A stretch of 64,000 nt of DNA from Corythucha ciliata (taxonomy: Eukaryota; Arthropoda; Insecta; Hemiptera; Tingidae): assembly GCA_038030265.1 (NCBI GenBank), contig CM075939.1:8847253-8911252 (forward strand), written 5' to 3'. Numbering within the stretch: the first letter of the stretch is position 1; every line of letters starts with the position of its first letter. The notes below the pieces were generated by a model. It saw only the letters and a list, made by a program, of their open reading frames with translations. It did not search any database and was not told the origin of the DNA. The translations under genes were made by a program, and so were the position numbers. Positions 58,511-64,000 of the stretch are shown here, in pieces.

Positions 58511-59795
58511 TCAACGATGCTAAAAAGTGTATTCCTAGTTTAATTAGAGACTAAAGGGCCTCCTAGTGATTTCCACCCCGGGCCCCTATAGGTGTTGTTC
58601 CGCCACCGTGTGGAATCTGCATTCAGGTTAGAGGAAAAAACAAAAACAAAAACACGAAGAAAATTTCGTGGTTCCCCCCGTTCTGGTGTTGAGGAAGGGG
58701 ACCACACTGTCATTTTGTCGAAATTCTCCTCCACCTAATCAATTTTCTGCATTCGCCAATGGTCAAGGGTTGCCCCCCCCCCCCGGATGACCTTCGGTCA
58801 GACCACCCGAAATCCTAAATTTTTAAGGTAGGTAAGCGCCAGCGACCTTGCCTATCCTATCCTGAACAGCCGTACTGCCCCTCCACCCCTTCACTACTCT
58901 ACGCCACTGCCTGGGACAGTCGACCTATCCACAGAAAGTTTCGTTTTACTACAGTGAGAGTGAGAGAGCTATGTTAAGTTGTGAGCGTGAAATTCAGTGG
59001 TATAACGGAGCTCTTTTGTGAAGAGACAAGCCGATGACGTCAACAATCCCACCATGGAGTGACCTCCGGAGTTATTCCAATCGACTACCTTGAAACCAGT
59101 GTGGTAGGAAGGAATCTCAACATTTACCCCCTTCACCCCACCCAGCCTATCAGTAACCTACCCCCGCTCCACGCACACCCTCCACAACATCTGTGCGTTT
59201 GTCTTGCATCATTGTCCCATTCGGTTGTACATGAGTAAATGAAGTGACCCATTGTTATTAAGGGAGGACCTAAAAATAAATTACAAGCAGCGCCGTGGAC
59301 CGGAGGTTTATTTTTTTCCGGGGTGGTAGGCGACAAGCGTGAAATAGACGCCCCACTGAGTCCAAAATTCAGTGAGAGAGGAACAGAATCCGTCGATTAG
59401 TTCTCCAGGAATTTAAAAGGTACCTGTCGTACCCTCATTCTCACTGAAGTTATGCTTTCTCCATAGTTCCCAGTGTAGATGTGACCCATTTTATCTCATA
59501 TACTGCTGGTGGTATTTTTTCTGTTGATTTTGTCGAAATGTACGTAATCTTGATCTCTGGAGATTGCTTCCAGTTTCAAGGTTGCGTAATTTATTAACCT
59601 TTCCGCTTAATAAATAATTATGGAGAGTAACAAGTTAAAAGTCATTGTACCTGGACGAGCAGTGCGAGATCTTTTGTTGTATGCTCTCCGTGGGAGAATT
59701 CTTAACAACGCGTCATCATGATCTTTGGCGGTGGGGAGGGAACTGTCACTGGTCCGTTTCATTTAAATTTTGTTTAAAGTTGCACAGAAATCCCA
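58511..59795. other. Intergenic; 5' flank of PEX5
   Basis: A GC-rich block with CCCCGGGCCCC near 58580 may be an element end (compare 53060-53170). No gene. The PEX5 promoter should lie in the last few hundred bases; no TATA box was fixed. Confidence 0.4.
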
Positions 59796-61395
59796 ATGGC
59801 GCTGAGAAAAATGGTCGAACCCGATTGCTGCGGTTCAAATCCTCTCGTGGGTCTCAGTTCGCACTTTGTTCAGGACCGAGCACTCAAAGATGAAGGGTTT
59901 AGAGGTCCCTTCCCAGTTCACGCTGACGATATCGCTTCGGCCAGTTCACAACAGGTAAACAAGCAGCGTTTCACACGACGTCATTTTAGCCCTCGAAAAA
60001 ATGTAACGTTCCTTCCGGCCACCGTCGTTGTTAGTTGGTCCAGGAATTTTTCGAAGAAATGGGCCAGTCGACGCAAACATTTCGCATGGACTCGCTATTG
60101 GCCGAAATGAGAGATCTCGAAGGACGTGTCGGTCCAGTCAGATCCGCCCCAGTGTCGCAGTTGACTCGAGAAGAGGACGTACAGGCCTGGGCGCAACAGT
60201 ATCTCGAGGCGGGGAAACATTTCGAAGTAATATAAAGCACCCTATTATCGTCTCAGTGTCAACCATCTAACTGACCCCCCCCCCCCCATTTGATTACAGG
60301 AGAACGCCGGTCTGGATATTTGGACAACCGACGAAACACTTGGCCAAAGAGGAGGTCCCCTACAAGACAATGTTGGCCTTGGCATAGGCCCTCAGTGGGC
60401 GTCTGAATATTTACTCAAAGCGCAAGACGACACCACGTCAGTTTCTTGAATTCTTGACCCCCCCCCCCACCATTCAAACATTAATCCTCATTGTATTGTT
60501 CACGTTTCAGCGAGGAGCCCGCTCTTCCAGATTTGTCAAATTCAGAAGAGTACGTAGATAGCGAAGTGAGAGATACGGCCGGTCAAATATTAGCTCAAAC
60601 CGCCGACGACCCTAGATTTTCTCACTCTAAATTTATTAAATTCATGAGGCAAATAAGTAAAAAAGAAGGGGAGGGTCAAGATACATCATCCAGCTCAAAA
60701 GCGGAACACTGGAGTTTGGAATTCGACCGACAACAAAATCCTGAAGCTCCTTGGGAGGAGGGATTTCTCGCAGAAACTGCGCGTGTCGCATCAGGTATAA
60801 ATACACCCCCCTCCCCCACCAATATTCTTTGAACATCCTTTTGAGGCTCGTTGTTGTGCAGGGAGTAAAGAAGCCGGTACTAAGGAGGAAGAAAAAAAAT
60901 TTAACGATATGTTGTGGCAAAAATTGTCCCAACAGTGGGACAGTTTGTCTTCGGATCATGCAGCGGATTTATGGAGCAATGAATTCGTCGACTACACAGC
61001 CACGTACAAAGTGAATACGAGCATTTTTTGTTTCGTAAATACTCTTACGTAATTCCCCCCCTTCCTTTTTTATCTTCAAGGAATATAAATTCTCTGAAGA
61101 CAACACGATGGATGACCTCGCCGATCCATTGGAAGAGGCCAAAAAGAAACTGGCCGAAGGTGACCTTCCCAGCGCAGTGCTCTGCCTCGAAGCGGCCGTG
61201 CGTAAAGAGCCGAACAACGCCCTCGCCTGGCAGTTGCTCGGAACGACGCAGGCGGAAAATGAACAGGACCCGCAGGCGATTGCCGCCCTCAAAAAGTGCA
61301 TACAACTCGAGCCGGGCGACTTAACCGCTCTCATGGCTCTCGCTGTCAGCTATACGAATGAAAACTTTCAAAATCAAGCCTGTAAAGCGTTAAAG
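59796..61395 (+). CDS. PEX5: PEX5, peroxisomal PTS1 import receptor (5' part)
   Basis: Six exons: 59796-59954, 60035-60226, 60300-60436, 60511-60794, 60862-61010 and 61081-61395. Together they give 412 codons in one frame, with a donor (AAG/GTGAGT) at the end. The N-terminus MALRKMVEPDCCGSNPL has the conserved cysteine region that is ubiquitinated for receptor recycling. A following segment (TFRMDSLLAEM) matches the family. WxxxF/Y-type PEX14/PEX13-binding motifs appear at residues about 105 (WAQQY), 150 (WASEY), 230 (WSLEF), 244 (WEEGF) and 295 (WSNEF). TPR repeats start near residue 322 (LEEAKKKLAEGDLPSAVLCL) and run through TPR2 into the start of TPR3. The remaining TPRs, which grip the C-terminal SKL signal, are in exons not seen before 64000. 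Several introns have C-runs as pyrimidine tracts. Confidence 0.93.
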
Positions 61396-62295
61396 GTGAG
61401 TAAAGGCAAAAAAAAAAAAATTCGAACTCAAGCGAGGGGTGCGCATAGTTTGTAGACTCGTAGGTCCCTAGAACTGGCAGGTACAACTTTTCATATTGGC
61501 GCGGGGAGGGTGACCTTTTTCATTGTGATGGGAAAAGCAGAACAATGCAAGCAATGATCGGGGAGGGGGGGTGCTTAAATTTTATTGGCTGGTCACCGGC
61601 TTAAATTTAAGCGAAGGGGGAAAGACTATGATGGGGGCGATTGTTCTTGCCACCCCTGTCCTGGTTATCCATCACGATTACGATGTTCTTGCCCGTTTTA
61701 GGAATGTTTTTTTTTTTTTACGATCCCCACAATTATTTCTGCGAACGAAGGGCTGCGCAGCAAGGCCGTCGGCATTATGTGACGTGGGGGTACGATGCGT
61801 GGCCTTGGAGTCGCTGGACTCCGTTCCTCCGGTCTAGCACCTCCCCTCCCCAGAAACAAAAGTCTGCATGAGCCACTACGGCTTATTCTCCATTTTAACG
61901 CGGGCTTGCTCAATAGCTGGTCGTACACGAACGGAGTTTTTTCACCTATAAGTGGAGATGAAAAAAATTCGGTTTTGACACTGATGTTTCAATGCCCGAA
62001 GGCCGGGGCTGTTGATCGCTCTGTTCACGTGCGGCGGGTCTCGTTAACTTCTAGCCTGAATTGCACGTGATGGGCAACGGCAGGCTGAAACCAAATAGAT
62101 GCCTCCTGTCAAAAGAACCAGAGGGTCGTATCCGCGAGTCTGCCCTGTTGTTGCCCCATTCACATGCAAGGTAGAAATCTGCAGGCCGGGCCCGTAAGAA
62201 AAATCATTGGGCCTACGGTTCCGGTCTGTCAAAAAAAAAATCCGTTCGTGTATGCCTGTCATTAGCTCGATTTTAGCCTCCTGTGACGTCACCTT
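61396..62295. other. PEX5 intron 6, proximal part
   Basis: No further PEX5 exon was found. G-runs and A-runs only; the overlapping frames at 61571-61928 have no domain. Confidence 0.4.
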
Positions 62296-62346
62296 TATTA
62301 TTATTATAATCATTATTATTATTACTATTATCATTATTATTATTAC
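62296..62346 (+). repeat. (TTA)n microsatellite
   Basis: About 50 bp of TTA/ATT repeats with a few interruptions. Confidence 0.85.
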
Positions 62347-62509
62347 TCAGGGCACAAACATTAAGGATTTTAATCAGCCGGTATTTTTCTGGAGTGAAAA
62401 ATTATCTCGTAAAATAACTCTTTCACTTGAAACGGATTCTTTTTCCCCGTTTTTTCCCCAATGTTTGTCTCAAATAGGTGCAATTTTATCCGCAATGAAT
62501 ACATTTTTC

Positions 62510-62960
62510 TCCATATAGCCACGAATTAGCTTTCGCTCTATTTTAGCGGCAAATGGGCTATTTTCCCCAATGTTGGCCTCGATTGAACTTATTGTCTCAA
62601 TATTAGCCGCGGGCTTGCCTCAAGAACAGCACATACGCCATTTCAGCCGTGTGCAGTCCTCCGCGAACAGCGCCCCCATCCCTATTTTATTCGCAAATGA
62701 GCGTTTCTCTCAATTTTAGCACCTAATTAGTGTTATTTACAAACTTTTCCAGCGGACTTGCCGCAAGAACCGATCATTAGCTAGGTTCCTTCAATTTCAG
62801 CCGCTTAAGAACCTACGGAGGCAGGGCTTATCGTGTATTTTTAATTTTAGCCGCGAAATTGCCTTCATGTGTAACGAAGTAGTGTTTTTTTATCAATTTA
62901 AGCTGCAAATTAACACTTTGAACCCTAAAAATTTCCAGTTTTCTATCTTTAAGCTTTTCG
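62510..62960 (-). repeat. Minisatellite family A, reverse orientation
   Basis: Plus strand shows CTCAATTTTAGC, GCCACGAATTAGC and TTGCCTCAAGAAC, the reverse complement of family A and its GGCAACTT-type module. Lies in PEX5 intron 6. Confidence 0.65.
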
Positions 62961-64000
62961 GGGGCTCTTAGGGGGCGACGTACAAGGCTATTCAGTTTCC
63001 AGGGTCCAATTCGTAATTCCAGTTTCGAATAATTTGCAGTTGTAGTTCAATTAATCGGTTTCTTAGCTTGAAACCAGCATGAATCGGTTTATTTTGGCTT
63101 TCAAAAAACTTGTTTTTAGCCCAGAAATCGCGAATTTTGCGCTTTAACGGACGACTTCGGACTCTGACAACTTACGGAAAATTGATGTGAGGCCCCCTGA
63201 GCACTCCACAGGGTCAGAACTTTCAATTATGGTTATTCATTGAAAAACTGGTGATTTTGGTACGCAAATAGACTTATTGAGCCCGAGAACAGACAGATCC
63301 GTCCTAAACTAGCAATATTTGGGATTTTTTCGTCCCAAAACCATCACGCGAGCAAACTTTAGTCCTCTAGGCCTTTAACTGCACTTCCTGAGACCGGAAG
63401 CCCGCAGCAGTAGTTTCAATTTCCACATCGAAAGTTCAGTTACCGGTGGAACATCACCTCCCCTTGGGCTATACGTTGATTTCCTGTGTGATGGCCGGTC
63501 GGGAGGGGGGGGGGCTTGTCAGTAGGCTGTCCTACGTCCCCTGGGCTCAATTCCCTGTTTTAGAGCGGGCCCAGAATGGAAAAGCCAGAGCTCGTGGCAA
63601 ATTTTCAGGTATATTGCGTACTGGGATGATTAGCACGTGTATTGGCAAGAATGGCATCTCAGAGGGCAAACAAATTAACTTCCGGCCATCACATGACATG
63701 TCCAAATGAAGAACTGGTCTACTATGAAGAACTGTTTTTAAAATAAGGACTTGAACCTTCGATCACAAATCGATATAAATATCGAATCTTTATAGTCGAT
63801 TATGGGGATGGATTCTGTAGGAATAGGGGATGAGGCGAGCTCAACAGCAGCTTTATTTCTTCATCCTACGAATTAAAATGAACCAATTTTATTATCAAGA
63901 TCATTTTTCGGTCGTCTGTTTGTCAGGAATGGCTAAAAAGGAATCCTAAATACGTGGATCTTGTACCAGAGAGTGATCCACACCCGACAGTCGGCATTAC
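62961..64000. other. PEX5 intron 6, distal part
   Basis: No exon, repeat or RNA recognised up to the window end. The frame at 63446-63709 has no supported splice sites. Confidence 0.4.

Noticed and set aside
61571..64000. Search for the remaining PEX5 TPR exons
   Set aside because: No frame with TPR-like residues and splice sites was found; the later exons probably lie beyond the window.

Overview
This is a stretch of animal nuclear DNA. It has spliced genes with short GT-AG introns (61 to about 200 bp), large tracts of decayed repeats, and both LTR and non-LTR retrotransposons as well as DNA transposons. The gene set (ATAD1/Msp1, mitochondrial ribosomal protein mL46, CISD3, the CDK5 activator p35, PEX5) is metazoan. 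The MULE transposase type and general repeat style suggest an arthropod, perhaps a crustacean, but the species cannot be named from the sequence. Long poly-C/poly-G runs are everywhere, even inside introns next to 3' splice sites.

Layout. 1-5000: a MITE, a 0.5 kb direct duplication carrying a pol III B-box-like motif, and a degenerate minisatellite. 5624-6863: ATAD1, lacking its N-terminal exon. 7.9-11 kb: a foldback-like element built of about 150-172 bp tandem units with a conserved hairpin. 11.3-15.6 kb: a Ty3/gypsy element with identical LTRs and a 5 bp target duplication, but three frameshifts. 15.7-18.9 kb: a non-autonomous LTR element (LARD-like) on the minus strand. 18.9-20.3 kb: two MITEs and a truncated transposon-type ORF. 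20.4-22.5 kb: a compact gene cluster (a possible sperm microtubule protein; MRPL46 and CISD3 head to head). 23.6-26.3 kb: a decayed MULE transposase. 26.9-34 kb: nested DNA elements filled with minisatellites. 35.1-36.5 kb: a diverged relative of the foldback element. 38.4-49.8 kb: CDK5R1/p35 in three exons with a 10.3 kb first intron. 51-58.6 kb: MITE, minisatellites, a tandem hairpin array and a 5'-truncated LINE. 59.8-61.4 kb: the first six coding exons of PEX5; the rest lies beyond the visible exons.

How the genes relate. Four of the host genes serve mitochondria or peroxisomes: ATAD1 extracts mislocalised tail-anchored proteins, mL46 is in the mitoribosome, CISD3 is a matrix Fe-S protein and PEX5 is the PTS1 import receptor. 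p35 activates CDK5 in neurons. No operon-like arrangement exists; only MRPL46/CISD3 look as if they share a promoter.

The least ordinary feature is the foldback-like family. Its repeat units carry a hairpin whose loop is conserved between two diverged loci while the stem differs by compensating changes. The next is a set of minisatellite families that share an ATTCGCG-like core and, in two cases, fill about 1.8 kb elements with GCGTAGCC-type ends.
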